This document shows positions 36,812 through 49,100 of a stretch of 64,000 nucleotides of DNA, one piece after another; the first letter of the stretch is position 1; the number at the start of each line of letters is the position of its first letter. The position numbers were made by a program, and so were the translations under genes. Under the pieces are notes generated by a model. That model made no database searches. It saw nothing but the letters and a program-made list of their open reading frames with translations, and was not told the origin of the DNA. The stretch is from Nemania diffusa (lineage: Eukaryota > Ascomycota > Sordariomycetes > Xylariales > Xylariaceae), in assembly GCA_038501195.1 (NCBI GenBank), contig JBBPUQ010000001.1:7094894-7158893 (forward strand), written 5' to 3'.

Positions 36812-38104
36812 ATTTATATTGTTATAAAGTGCTAATTTTAACTAGTATAAAATTTTATAACAATGTTAAAAAATAAAAGCAAAATTATAAATAAATCAGT
36901 TAAAAAAATAACATTTAATAGTTTTAATATTATAGCTTATGCAGTATATATAAAAAACAACAAATAAAAAACTATATATACAAAAATAAAAAAGAGCGTA
37001 GTTTTTTGTTATTATAACTTCTAATAGCTAAACTATACTACAAAGTAAAATCTAAGTAGTAAAACAGCGTAAACGAAGCAATTACATAGAAAATGTGTTA
37101 ATTAAGCTAGCTAGACTTAAAACTTTAGTTTTTTTAATTTAGTTAGCTAATTAAAGTTTGTATATAGTATTAATAAAACATAGTATATTATATATATATA
37201 TACTAGCTAGCTATATTAAAAATATATAATTGTTTTATTAAAACATTTATTTTTTTATTTAAAAAAAAAAGTAATTAAAAAAAAGTTTAAAAAGCTTATA
37301 AAATAAAGTAGTTAAGCTATATAAATAAAAGTACTTTTATAAGTTTGTTATAGTTTTAGTTGTAAGTTTATAATTAAATAGCTGTATATAGTTAAAGTTT
37401 TTAACTTTTATAATGTTTTATTATTAGTAGCGTTGTAGTTAGTGTTATAGTTTTATTTTATAATAAAGCTTATAGTATTAAAAGTAGCTTATTGCTTTTG
37501 CTATTAATATATAAAAAAAAAATAAATATAATATATTAATTATATAACAATAGTATAACTAAAATATAACTTTATTATATATAACATTTAATTAAATAAT
37601 ATAAATGTATAAAAAGTTTAAAAAAAATAATAAAATAGCTGTATTTTTATTTTTTTGTACTTTTAGTAAAAAAAAACTCAAATTATGTACAATAGCTAAG
37701 TTTTAATATAAAAGCTTATTTAAACATTATATTAAAATAAAAAATAAGTTTAGTAAAAAGTTCTATAAATTTTTTATTAAGTTATATAATTTTACAACTT
37801 TGCAAAGCTTATTACACTGTTTTTTTTTTACTAATAACTAAGTAGCTACTTTTTAGCAGCAGCTATGCAATAGTTTAGCAGCTGCTCTAGAGCTATTGCT
37901 GTTGTTTAGCGGATGCTTTGCTAGTATTTGCTATATGTTTAGTTAGCGTATACTACGTATTTGTTACAGTTTAAACTGTTGTTGTTACTAAATTAATATA
38001 TTATTATTACATAAAAAATAAAGTTTTACTATTTTATTAGCTTATATAAACCAAACTAGAACTTGTGCTGTAGTTTTAATTTTTTTGAAGTTTAGTACTG
38101 TAAT
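36812..38104. other. Decayed AT-rich DNA
   Basis: No supportable gene. A small island rich in GCTGC/TAGC lies at 37850-37975. Confidence 0.4.
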
Positions 38105-38240
38105 AGTGCTGCGCTAGTACTACGCTAGTACTACGCTAGTGCTACGCTAGTGCTACACTAGTGCTTTGTTATTGCTATATTAGTACTACGCTAGTGCTTT
38201 GCTATTGCTATGCTAGTGCTTCGCTAGTGCTTGTGCTGCA
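38105..38240 (+). repeat. 12-bp minisatellite (GCTAGTGCTACG), about eleven units
   Basis: Near-tandem units of GCTAGTGCTACG or GCTAGTGCTTCG, with transitions giving GCTAGTACTACG and ATTAGTACTACG. The reverse complement of the same unit forms the array at 47263-47430. Confidence 0.85.
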
Positions 38241-41200
38241 TGCGCTAAAAAGGGCTTTAAAAAAGCTGCAACTTTTTAAGTTAAGTGCTTAAAGTAAAGC
38301 TGTAGCAATAAAAACTGTTAATAATGCTATAAAAGTATACGCTTTTTAACGCTAAAGTTTTATTTTAAAGCTTAAGTAGTATATTATATATTTAAGTAGC
38401 TTGTAGTTTATTCTTTTTTTTATTTAAATATGTAGCTTTTAGACTTTAATTTCGACCCTTTAATGTAATAATTGCAGAAACATCTGTTTAAAGTAGATAT
38501 ATTGTTTTTGTTGTTTAATGTTACTACTTCTTTATATTAAAAACTTAAACAGTTTAAACTAAATTAATTTAAACTGCTGTATTATTATTAGCTGTTTTTA
38601 TTGCTTAGTAGCTAGCTATATTATTAGTTTTAAAAGCGGGCTTTGTTTTTATAAAAATATCTGTTGTTGTTATAATAAAATCTATTGTGTTTTTAGTTTT
38701 AAAAGCACCGATTTTTTATTTAAAAAGTAAACTTTGTGGTAAAACTTTTTAAATATTAATACATATATAAGCTAGTATTTTTTCGATGTTAATAATATTA
38801 ATACAAACAGCAAGTTAAAACTAGAAATAAATACTTGGTCAATAATTTATAATAGCGAAATATAGCATACAACAAATAAAAGCAGTGTTTTTTTATATAA
38901 TTAAAGCTTAATAGTTTTTAGCTAAAAAAAAAGTAGTTAAATCAAAAAAAAGTTTAAATAAGTATGTATAAAAATTTAAATAAACAAAGTATTGCTTAAA
39001 AAGTAAATATAAAGTAAACAAGTTTATTTAAATATATATTAATAAAATTTAATTTAATATAATTATTAATATAAATAACAATTTTTTTAGTAGTTAAATA
39101 TAGCAGTAAAAAAACAGGTTTTTATTTGTTAAAGTTGTTGTTTTGTTAACAACATAGTTTATATATTAAAGTATAACTAATTTTATGTAGCTTTTAATAC
39201 TGCAGCGTTTTTTTTTTCTTGTTTACTTATTTTTAAAAACTAAGTATAATTAAAAAAAAGCTAGTTCTTTGTTTTAGTTTAACGTTTTTTAAAAAAGTCA
39301 ACTTATATAAACAAATGTAAAAAACTTATTATATAATAAATTATTAAAAATAGCTATTGTTGTAGCAATTAAAATATATTCTGCTAATAGTTCTAGTGCT
39401 TAAACAAAAAAAAAAAATCGAATTAAAATAAAAAAAAAAAAAAGTGTTGTTAAGTTTATTTAGTCCTTGCTGTAAATAGAAGTACGAAGTAAATAGTAAA
39501 AGCAATTGTTATACTATGTAAAATTGCTGTAGTAAGTATTAATAGCAAAAACTATACTACTTATAACAATAACTATATTGCTTGTACTATTTATAACAAT
39601 TTTAACTAGAATTAACAACCGAACTAACAATATTTTTAGTTATAAACATTATTTTTAGTTTGTAGCAGCTTGTAATACTGTTATAGTGTAGTATTTTAGT
39701 TTGAAATTATATATATTGAACTAATAGGATTAATTGTAAACGCAATGCTTGTTATAACGTTAAATACAACTTAGTTAACCAAAACTTAGTAGTAATACAA
39801 TTTAGATTTGCTTTTATTAATAAAGTATAGCTTATTTTAAAAAACTTTTATGTATATTTGTTATATTAAACAGTGTATTTTTTAAAACTATAGTAAAAGT
39901 ACTGTTTTTTTGCAATTATAATACTTGTTTATTTTGCTTATTTAACTTAAATAAAAAGTAAAAAAAAAAAAACTAAGCTTAACTAATAAATATATATATT
40001 TTTTATATACTGTTTTAATATATAAAAAATATAAAACTTTATTGTTACAATATTTTTTTTTTATAGCTTATACTTGTTTTTTAATAAATAAATAAATAAG
40101 TAACTGTAAAATGTTTTAGCAATAAAATATATAGTCTATATATATTAATATCGGTGTAAAAATATCACTAAAAGTGCTAGCTTTGATTTAACAACTTGTT
40201 TTTACTATTGCGCTATTTACTAAAAAATTTAACAATAGTACTTAAATGAACTTTTTTGTATTAAAAAAATAAATACTACATTATAAAAATATAAAGTCGA
40301 AGGATTTTTTTAACTTTTTTTATTTTTTTTAGCTTTAATTATGCTTTTATTTATTATTTTTTTTAAAAACCCAGTATATTTGAAAAAAAACTGTAAAAAT
40401 ATTACAGTAAACTGGACTAATTGCTTTTTATAAAAAAAAATAAACTATTTTTGTTTTGTAAAATAACTATAAATAAAAAAGCTGATTTTAAAACATAGTG
40501 TTTTTAAAAAAAGCTATAAAAATATTATATAAAAATATTACAACAAGTTGATTAAAACAAAAAAATAATAGCTATATAATTAAAATAGCTTATAAAAATA
40601 AACAGTATATAGTAAGTTATAACTTTGGTATAATAAACAGTTGCTTTTATTAAATAATATTTAAGCAGTTTTTTTAGATAAAAACGAGAATAAAAGTAAT
40701 AGTAAAAACAGTAACAAAAGCAAAAATAAAAACGAAGACATTTTTTTTTTTTGCTAAAGCTGCTTAAAAAGTAAAGCTAAATTGCTACTTGTTAAAAAGT
40801 TGCTACAAATTTTAGCAAAAGTATATATTAACTTCTGAAAATTTTTATATTTTTAATGCAGAAAAAGTATGTTTTATTAGCTTGACTAATTTTGAAAAGT
40901 TTTTAAAATGCTTGTATTTTTATAGCAGAATTTTACTATAAATTAATTAATACAGCTTAGTTTATACAAGTTTAATTAAATGTAATAAAGCTATATTAAA
41001 ACGAAGCTACTTTTTAATTTGTAACAACAACTGACTTTTTATATAACTGTTGATGTTGAATTTCGAAAGTACTTTTATTAGTTATTTAGTTAATTATATA
41101 AAATAAAAAATAGTTTTTAAAAAATATAACTAAAACTAGGAACAAAAACTTTTAGCTGCTTAAGTTTTTCGAAGAATTTTAAAAATTTAACTAAGTTTTT

Positions 41201-41694
41201 GTTAAAATTTTTTGCTTTTTTAAAATTGCAGTTGAGTTTTTTTAACTTTTTTTTAACTGTTAGTTTGTTTATAACAAATTAAACATAGTTAATAATGTAA
41301 TTTAGTAATTTAAGTTGATTTTAATTGTTATTTTTATATTAAAGCTGTAAAAAATTAAATAGTTTATTTACTAGTTAACAATTGTTTTATTTAACATTAT
41401 AATTTTTTTTTTTGATTATAATATAAACATTTTTATATATATTGTAACTTTTTTTTCTAATATTAAACTGTATTATAAACATATTTTGATTTAAGCAAAT
41501 ATAGTAATATATTTATATGTTTTAATATATTTTATTTACAACTATTTTTAATTTTTTTAGTTATTTTTAACTAAAAAATATTTATATCTGTTTAGTTTAC
41601 TGAAATACTGTATATATTAACTTATATATTTTGTTTACTGTTTTACGAACTTATGTGCTGCTTTATTTTCTTTTTTACAGTTTATATTAATAAA
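38241..41694. other. Long decayed stretch without recognisable genes
   Basis: About 3.4 kb with no frame or repeat I can support. A GTAATAG/TATAAC-rich tract lies near 39480-39600, with A/T homopolymer runs. The plus strand at 40680-40740 reads Asn/Lys/Ser-rich, in keeping with decayed acidic coding sequence, but too short to call. Confidence 0.4.
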
Positions 41695-44600
41695 TACTTA
41701 TTTATTATTTTGCCTGCCTTTTTACTACTTTATATATATATCTACTTATTTAACTACTATTTTGTATATTTATTTGTACTTATTTGCCTGCCCACTTTTT
41801 ACCCTGTGTACTTATGTATTATACCGCTTTTTTTATTTTTTACTACTTTGTTTATCTACGTACTACTTTACCCGCTTTTTACTTTGTGTACTTATTTATA
41901 TACTTACCTACTTACTACTTTGTATATTTATATACTGATTTGCCTACTTAGTATTTTACATACTTATATTATTTAAATAAGTTTTTATGCTAAAACTTAG
42001 CTTTTGTATATTAATTAAGTTTTTAAGTACTTATTTGCTTATTACTTTGTATATATATTTACTTACTTACCACTTTACATATTTATATACCGACTTGTTT
42101 GCTTAGCACTTTGTGTACTTATATTATTTAAATAAATTTTTATGCTAAAACTTAGCTTTTGTGTACTAACTGAGTTTTTAAATACTTACCTGCTTACTAC
42201 TTTGTATATATATTTATTTGTTTATCACTTTATATATTTATATACTAATTTACTTGCTTAACATTTTATATACTTATTTATATTATCTAAATAAGTTTTT
42301 ATATTAAAACTTTGCTTTTATATATTAACTAAGTTTTTAAATATTTATTTGTTTATTATTTTGTATATATACTTACTTGTTTATTACTTTGTGTACTTAC
42401 TTATCTGCTTATTACTTTGCATACCTATTTACTTGTTTGTTTATTTAGTACTTTTTATATATTTACATACTGTTTTACTTATTTATTACTTTATATATTT
42501 ATTTATTTGTTTGCCTGCTTAATACTTTTTACATATTTATATACTGTTTTATTTACTTATTACTTTGTGTACTTATTTAAAAAGCATTGTTATAGTATTT
42601 AACTGTAATTTAGTTATAACTTTATTTTACTAATTTAATACAAAAAAAAATTTAAATTTGTAGTATAAAAGTAAAAAAAAAACAAGCGATACTAAAAATC
42701 TATAAAACTTAATAACAAAAGCAAGTTTATTTAATACAAGCACACTTTTAATAATATAAACAGAAAATATTAAACAAATATACAATTTATTAAAATAAAG
42801 TTTAGTTGTTAAAATAACAAAAAAATAGTAAAAAAAAATAGTTGTATATATTGCTTTATTTGCTTTTTATTTTATATATTTATTTATTTATTTATTTGCC
42901 CGCTTTTTACTTTATGTACTTATATATTATACCGCTTTATTTCTTTTCTATTACTTTGTTTACTTATATACTGCTTTACCTATTTTTTACTCTGTATATC
43001 TATATATTGTACCGCTTTACTTATTTATCACTTTATATACCTATTTATCTGTTTACTACTTTATATATTTATATACTAACTTACCCGCTTAGTACTTTGT
43101 GTATTTATTTATATTATTTAAATAAGTTTTTATACCAAAACTTCGCTTTTATGTATTAACTGAGTTTTTAAATACTTACTTGTTTATTACTTTGTATATA
43201 TATTTACTTGCTTACCACTTTGTGTATTTATATACTGACTTATTTGCTTAGCACTTTGTATACTTATATTATTTAAATAGGTCTTTATATTAAAACTTAG
43301 CTTTTGTGCACTAACTAAGTTTTTAAGTACTTACTTACTTATTATTTTATATATATATTTACTTGTTTACCACTTTGTATATTTATATATTGATTTACTT
43401 GTTTAGCACTCTGTATACTTATTTATATTATCTAAATAAGTTTTTATACTAAAACTTCACTTTTGTATACTAACTAAATTTTCAAGTATTTACTTGCTTA
43501 TTACTCTATATATGTATTTATTTGCCTACCACTTTATGTACTTATTTGCCCGCTTATTACTTTACATACTTATTTATTTGCCTGCTTACTTAATACTTTT
43601 TATATATTTATATACTATTTTATTTATTTACTACTTTGTATACTTATTTATTTGCTTGTTTATTTAGCATTTTTTGTATATTTATATACTGCTTTATTTG
43701 CTTATTATTTTATATACTTATTTAAAAAGCATTGTTGTAGCATTTAACTATAACTTAGTTGCAACTTTATTTTACTGATTCAATATAAAAAAAAGTTTAA
43801 ATTTGTAGTATAAAAATAAAAAAAAAACAAGCGATACTAAAAACTTACAAAACTCGACAACAAAAGCAGGTCTATTTAATACAAACATACTTTTAATAGT
43901 ATAAGCAAAAAGTATTAAGCAAATATATAACTTACTAAAATAAAGTTTAATTATTAAAATAATAAAAAAATAGTAAAAAGAAATAGTTATATATACTGCT
44001 TTATCTGCTTTTTACTTTGTATATTTACTTATTTACCTGTTTACCCACTTTTTACTTTATGTACTTACGTACTATACCGCTTTATTTCTTTTTTACTACT
44101 TTGTTTACTTATATATTACTTTATTTACTTTCTACTTTATATATTTATATACTGTACTGCTTTATTTATTTACTACTTTATATATTTATTTATTTGCTTA
44201 CCACTCTGTATATTTATGTATTGATTTATTTGCTTAACATTTTATATACTTACTTATATTATTTAAATAAGTTTTTATACTAGAACTCCGCTTTTATGTA
44301 CTAACTGAGTTTTCAAGTATTTACTTGTTTATTACTTTACATATATATTTACCTGCTTACTACTTTGTATATTTATGTACTAACTTATTTGCTTAACACT
44401 TTGTGTATTTATTTATATTATTTAAATAAGTTTTTATACCAGAATTTCACTTTTATGTACTAACTAAGTTTTTAAATACTTACTTGCTTACTACTTTGTG
44501 TATATATTTACTTATTTACTACTTTGTATATTTATGTACTAATTTACCCGCTTAGTATTTTACGTATTTATATTATTTAAATAGGTTTTTATATTAAAAC

Positions 44601-45000
44601 TTTGCTTTTATATACTAACTGAGTTTTTAAATACTTGCCCGCTTTTTATTTTGTGTACTTATTTATTTATTTGTTTGTTTGCTTTTTGCTCTATATACTT
44701 ATATACTGTACCGCTTTACTTGTTTATTACACTACGTACTTAGTTTATTTGCCTGCCCGCTTTTTATTCTGCGTACTTATTTGATTACTACTTTGTTTAT
44801 TTATATACTACTTACCTGCTTAGCACTCTATATACTTATTTACTTGTTTAGTATACTGTTTATTTATATACTGTTTTACCCGCTTTTTACTTTGTATACT
44901 TATTTACTTGCTTATTACTTCTGTGTACTTATTTACTTGCTTATATATAAGTAACTATTACAGCACTTCTGCTTATATATTAACTAAATGCAATTATTAC
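41695..45000 (+). repeat. Higher-order satellite, 1145-bp period with 155-159 bp subunits
   Basis: The landmark TTTAAATAAG (or TCTAAATAAG) recurs at 41971, 42127 and 42286, then at 43117, 43272 and 43431, then at 44262, 44421 and 44576. Subunits are therefore 155-159 bp apart, and whole sets repeat at 1145-1146 bp. Each large unit also has a TACTTTGTATACTTATTT-type pyrimidine-rich head and an AAAAGCATTGTTATAG tail (42580 and 43725). Two units are complete (about 41695-42840 and 42841-43985). The third keeps its three subunits but diverges after about 44650 and lacks the tail. Differences are mostly C/T transitions. Open frames across the region (41653-41976, 42417-42602, 42842-43159, 44017-44283, 44679-44954), all Tyr/Leu/Phe-rich, arise from the repeat. 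Confidence 0.88.
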
Positions 45001-46204
45001 AAGTTGCAGTATTATGTTCAAAGTTGTATTATTTAATAAAAATTCTTTATAAAGAATTTGTTTTAACTATATTTTTTCAACTTGTAGTATAAATATAAAA
45101 ATAACCTGCTTAGTTACGCTTAAAACTTTTATAAAACTTTTACAAAACTTAAAAGTAAACAAAACAATTTATAACTTAAAACTTTCTAAATTAAGCTTGA
45201 TATAACTGTTAATTTTATAAACTAATGTATAAAACAATAAATAAATATATATTTATTTGCTTTTTTACTATTTTATTTGCTTACTACTTTATATACTTAC
45301 TAGTTACTTGTTTACTTAGATATTTAGGTATACAACTTTTTTATTTATTTATACCTGGGTATTTATACACTTATTTACTTACTTATTTAACTTTCTTATT
45401 TACTTAGCTATTTATTTAATTTTTTTACTTTTTTATTTATTTACTTATATATTAAATAACTTATTTACTTCATATTTTATAGTTTTGTATACTCTGTGTT
45501 TAATATATAATAAGTTGTAACATTTTTTAGACTTTTTAATCAAGAAATTTAACTAATTTAAGCAGTAAATTTTTTTAAGTTAGTTAAACTTGCATTCTTT
45601 TGTTATTAATTTAAATAAACTAAGCTAAAAAGCGTTATTTTAGCTAATTTTGCTTGTGTGCAACGTTTGCTAAAAAGCTTAAAAGCGTAAAATATAACTA
45701 CTAAAATGAAATATTTTGTATTAAAGGCATAAATACTATGTTACAAAAGTACTAGTTTGTAAAACTTGCAAATATAGCTTGTTAAAAAACGTTGCGAAAT
45801 AATTGCTAAAGCAGCATTATTGCAAATAATATAAGTGTTAAAAAAACAGTGCAAGCTATTGCTTATATATTAGCTAATCTACTAAGCTTAAAAGTATGCC
45901 GAAAAAACTAAAGTATTACATTTATTATTGCTTTTTATTAAAAGTTTTTTAATTAATTAAAACTACTAGTATATATGTTAGAAGTAAAGTAATAATAGCT
46001 CCGAGTATATATAGCGATTGATTTATGTAAACTTAATGTTATTAACAAATAATTGTTTGCTATTAACTATATAGCTATAAAAACTTTTGTTTATTTATTT
46101 AGTTACTAGCGGGAGTATAAAGTATAAAAAAAAAATATAATCTAGCTGCTGCTGTTAGCAGCGTAGTACTTTAAAGAACTTTGTGTAAAGTGCTTTTTAC
46201 AGTT
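45001..46204. other. Decayed DNA right of the satellite
   Basis: The 45225-45475 stretch still carries TTTACTTATTTA-like motifs related to the satellite head. The rest has no gene that I can support. Confidence 0.4.
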
Positions 46205-46440
46205 TTATTATAAAAAGTGAAAATATTAAAATAAATAATGTTAACACTTTTAAAAATATCGATATAGCTAATTATTTTAGTAGTTTTTTACAGTTTTTGC
46301 GTTTTAACTTTATTGTTAGTAATAGAAGTAAATATAATATATACTTTAGTATAACAGCTATTTGTAAACTTTGAGTTATAATTATTGAAAGTAGCAGTAA
46401 TAATGAAAAAACTTGAAGTAATTAGTAGTAACAGCGGTTT
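46205..46440 (+). pseudogene. Partial copy of relic gene C
   Basis: The plus-strand frame reads Asn-Ile-Lys-Ile-Asn-Asn-Val-Asn, Ile-Asp-Ile-Ala-Asn-Tyr-Phe-Ser-Ser-Phe-Leu and Val-Ile-Ile-Ile-Glu-Ser-Ser-Ser-Asn-Asn, with one internal TGA. This parallels Asn-Ile-Lys-Ile-Asn-Asn-Ala-Asn, Phe-Asp-Ile-Ala-Asp-Tyr-Phe-Ser and Val-Ile-Val-Ile-Lys-Asn-Asn of the 16234-17435 relic, in the same order and spacing apart from a deletion of the Ser/Thr repeat. Sequence on either side does not continue the match. Confidence 0.5.
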
Positions 46441-48365
46441 ATTTGTTTGTAAAAGCTTATATGCTACTTTTTTGCAATAAAAACTTAGATAGCAAGTAGT
46501 ATATTAGTTGCAAATCGACTATATATATCGACTTTTGTTATATTTTATGCTTATAAGTGTTTTTTTTTTTTTTTTTTTTTTTTTGTTATTTGTTAATACT
46601 TTTTTAGCTAAACTTAGCGGAAGTGTTACTGGAATCTCTTAATCTCTACTGAATATAAATGCTAGCTTTGCTTGTTAAAGCTTTGTAAATAAAGTTTCGA
46701 ACTTAAAGCTTTAGTAGTTTGTATAATAGTTTACTTTTTTAACGTTTGTTAATTAAATTTAGTACTTAGTAGTAAAACTTTGTATTTAGTTGTTATATTA
46801 GCGTTATGCTTTATTATATACTGTTTATTTTTGCAAACTTTGCTTAAAATATAGAAAGAAGCTAGCAGTAACTGCGGTCTATATATTTGCGAAAGCTTAT
46901 GCTTTGTATTTAGTAGTAGCAGTTTAAATAACTAGCTGTACATTAGTTGCAAGTTTACTATATATATTGATTTTACTACAATTAACAAAAAAGAAGCGAA
47001 AAATAATTAAAACAGTAAAAAAAAGCGAAGCTTTAGTATTAATAGCAAAAATGATAGAAGAAATAGTAGGTTTAAAAAGTTGCTATTTATAACTTAATGT
47101 TTTCTGCTTAATTTTAGCTATTGTTCTGATTTTTAAAAATGTTTTAATAGCAAACGCAGCTTGGACTAGTAATATTAAAGCCCGCCCTTTTTTTACGCTT
47201 TAGTTTTTAAAAAAAGTTATTTTTTTTTTCGTTTTTTTATTTTATTTGCTGCTTTTTTAATAAAGCATTAGAAAAGTACTAGTAAAGCATTAGCGAAGCA
47301 CTAGAGAAGTACTAGTGAAATATTAGCAAAGCACTAGAAAAACATTAGCAAAGTATTAAATATGTACTTAGGAAATATTAATAAAGCACTAGCGAAGTAT
47401 TAACAAAGTATTAAATATATACTTAAGAAGTAAGTTAAAGATTTAGCAAGTTAGTTTTTTTTTTTTATTTTCTAGAGCTAGGGGGTTTAAATGCTGTTTT
47501 AAAAGTGGGTAGTAAAGTTAGTTTGCTGCTTTTTAGCTAAGTTTAATCTAGAGCTTTTTTAAAGAAAAGCTAAACCTTTGTAATTCTATTATTTCGTTTG
47601 AACTAAATTATAGTTTAATTAAATTAAGTTATAACAAATGACTTGAAAGCAAATTATAGCGCTTTAAAGTTAAAATATAATAGATTAGAATTGGAATTTT
47701 GTATAATTAACAGAACTATGTATGTTTTGTAGTTGCAATAAGCTAGTTTAAATACTAGAAATAAAAGCTTAAAGAAATAGTTGTAGAGCGTTAAATGCCC
47801 GAGCTTATAAGCTTTAGTAGTTTTTATAATATTTTACTTTTTTAATGCTTGTTAATTAAGTTTAGTAGCTTGCAGCAAAGCTTTAAAACTGTTTAGTATG
47901 CTAGTGTTATGCTTTATTATATATTGCTTATTTTTGCAATTTCTGCTTAGAATATAAAAAAAGAAACAGAAGTAGCAACAAAAAAAAAGCAAAAATAAAA
48001 AAAGAACAAGAATAAAAAAAAAGCGAAAATAAAAAAAAAGCAAAAGTAGTAGTATAACTTCTTTTTTTTGTAAACTGCTTAGAAACAATTAAATAAACGC
48101 TTAATTTTTTGCTAAATCTTTTATTAAATTTTATGTTTGTAAGTGTTTGTTACATTTTTTTTTTTTTTTTTATTGTTTGTTAATATTTTTTTAGCTAGCG
48201 CTAAAGCTTGTTATTATAAAATTAATAATAATTAAGAACTTATGTTTTTAAAAATAAAAGCTAAGTTTAACAGAAACTTTATTAGATTTTTTTAATTTTT
48301 ACTAAACGTAAATGTTAGCTTTGTTTACTAAAGCTTTGTAAATACTTTTATTAATATAGGCGTAA
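46430..48365 (+). repeat. Three-copy degenerate repeat D around T-runs
   Basis: A unit of about 440 bp occupies 46436-46873. It begins GCGGTTTATTTGTTTG, passes TAGTTGCAAATCGACTATAT, a T-run (46560-46584), a TAAAGCTTTGTAAATA block and an AGCTTTAGTAGTTT block, and ends ATAGAAAGAAGC. A second copy starts at 46874 (GCGGTCTATATATTTG) and is lost after about 46985. A third, out of order, covers 47805-47965 and 48120-48360. The relationship is clear from shared ordered blocks, and divergence is mostly transitions. Purpose unknown; perhaps the decayed non-coding end of a transposon. Confidence 0.55.
47263..47430 (-). repeat. 12-bp minisatellite (AGCACTAGCGAA), inverted partner of 38.1 kb
   Basis: Units such as AAGCACTAGCGA, AAGTATTAACAA and AAGTACTAGTGA recur at about 12-bp steps. 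The reverse complement is the GCTAGTGCTTCG unit of 38105-38240. Confidence 0.8.
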
Positions 48366-48884
48366 AATTGTACGTGTTTAATAATACTATTAGCAATTTT
48401 TAGCAACTAAGTGTTTTTTATGTTGTAGAACTGCTTAAGCTTGCGCTAGTTAGCAACTAACTAGCTGGAAAGTTGAGCTTTTTGTTTGAATTAGTATTAG
48501 TTGATTTGTTATAAAGTGCTAGTGTAAATATATAATGTTTTTTGTATATCTATTTAATTAATAGTAGTATTATGTACTAGATATTAGTACTTTATAGTTA
48601 TTTTGTAGTTAAATTATAACTTTAAGCTTAAAAGCGAGATAAAAAAGTTTAATGTTATAACAACTAATTTGTTTCCTTTTTAAATTAAAAAGTCCTGTTA
48701 TAATACTAAGATTTTTAACCCAATTTTTAACTCGGATAAAGTTAAAAATATTTTACAATAGTAGCACAGTTTAAATTTTCAAATTTGTTGAGTTTTTATA
48801 GCACTAGAAATAAAGTAGCTTATTGCTAGTGCTTAGTAACTGCTTTGCAGAAGTAACACAAGAGCTATACGCTAGCTGTACAAC
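48366..48884. other. Decayed DNA
   Basis: Nothing recognised between repeat D and the 71-bp tandem repeat. Confidence 0.4.
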
Positions 48885-49100
48885 TAGGCTTAGTTACAAA
48901 AGTACAAAAAACATAAAAAAAAAAAAAAAATAATAAAGAAAAAAAGCCGTAGAAAGGAGAGCTTAGTCATAAAAGCACAAAAAACATAAAGAAAAAAAAG
49001 CAACAATAAAAAGGAGAAACTGCAGAAAAAAGCCTAGTTACAAAAGTACAAAAAGCGTAAAAAAGAAAAAGTAACAAAAAAGAAATAAAGCTATAAAAAG
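48885..49100 (+). repeat. Tandem repeat, about 71-bp unit, three copies
   Basis: GCTTAGTTACAAAAGTACAA (48889), GCTTAGTCATAAAAGCACAA (48960) and GCCTAGTTACAAAAGTACAA (49032) each head a purine-rich unit of about 71 bp ending in A/G-rich sequence. Confidence 0.75.

Noticed and set aside
41653..45407. Series of plus-strand Tyr/Leu/Phe-rich open frames that look like membrane proteins
   Set aside because: They recur with the period of the satellite and come from its TACTTATTTACTTGC-type composition.
47852..48088. 78-codon minus-strand Leu/Phe-rich frame
   Set aside because: Mirror of an A/G-rich low-complexity stretch (47955-48050) inside repeat D.
33690..49100. CRISPR-like regular repeats
   Set aside because: The arrays are head-to-tail tandem repeats with no unique spacers, in a eukaryotic chromosome end.
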